From NCBI GenBank assembly GCA_028291515.1, contig JAQGHU010000034.1:1-41175 (forward strand): a stretch of DNA of 41,175 nt, written 5' to 3'. Below are positions 41,149 through 41,175 of the stretch, one piece after another (the stretch's first letter is position 1; every line of letters begins with the position of its first letter). A program made the translations under genes and the position numbers. Source of the stretch: Schlesneria sp. (GTDB lineage: Bacteria; Planctomycetota; Planctomycetia; Planctomycetales; Planctomycetaceae). The notes below the pieces were generated by a model. The model searched no databases and was not told the origin of the DNA. It saw nothing but the letters and a program-made list of their open reading frames with translations.

Positions 41149-41175
41149 AGTGAAATCTTCGAAGAAAGTTCCCAA

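Overview
The window looks like a chromosomal segment of a planctomycete (Planctomycetota, probably Planctomycetaceae). This is inferred from the gene families: two DUF1559 proteins (one with a prepilin-type N-terminus), a Tat-exported DUF1501 protein, DUF1573, a DUF4175-like/DUF4159 pair, a J-like/PA14 membrane protein, a thioredoxin-HEAT protein and a tetraheme lipoprotein. I see no rRNA, tRNA, CRISPR array, transposase, integrase or phage gene.

Layout. 1-2.5 kb, minus: the 5' end of an unknown gene, a 74-codon Tat-signal ORF that looks like a truncated hydrolase, and a secreted alpha/beta hydrolase. 2.9-8.5 kb: HAD-IIA phosphatase, DUF1501 protein and GTP cyclohydrolase I (plus), DUF1573 protein (minus) and a DTW-domain protein (plus). 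8.6-14 kb: a small secreted protein, the J-like/PA14 protein, then six minus-strand genes (three unknowns, a YcxB-like membrane protein, a cold-shock/DUF1294 fusion, an ankyrin protein). 14.2-18.4 kb, plus: a polytopic DUF1559 variant, a DinB-like/VOC/cupin operon and two small membrane proteins.

18.6-27.9 kb is a plus-strand run of five envelope genes with short gaps: a 937-aa coiled-coil membrane protein, a DUF4159 protein, a lipoprotein joining a degenerate phosphoesterase-like fold to four c-type hemes, a thioredoxin-HEAT protein starting one base after the previous stop codon, and a SIMPL-domain protein. It is followed by a prepilin-like DUF1559 gene with its own leader and terminator. 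29.3-32.6 kb, minus: AlaC-like aminotransferase, parvulin foldase, Cys-rich secreted protein. 33.1-41 kb: monoheme lipoprotein, HtrA-like protease without PDZ, aldo/keto reductase, GrpB/UPF0157 protein, SMI1/KNR4 protein, a metallo-beta-lactamase/beta-CASP hydrolase and a second copy of the small membrane protein found at 17.2 kb.

The most striking non-coding feature is a set of paired inverted-repeat elements of several sequence families in the gaps between genes. The commonest (four copies) carries a 20-bp hairpin in each 28-bp arm, and one copy has matching base changes in both arms. Another family sits in frame inside the DUF4159 coding sequence and recurs as a single arm near 36.9 kb. 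These elements, the degenerate phosphoesterase/tetraheme lipoprotein with its thioredoxin partner, and the non-pilin DUF1559 variant are the best candidates for something undescribed.
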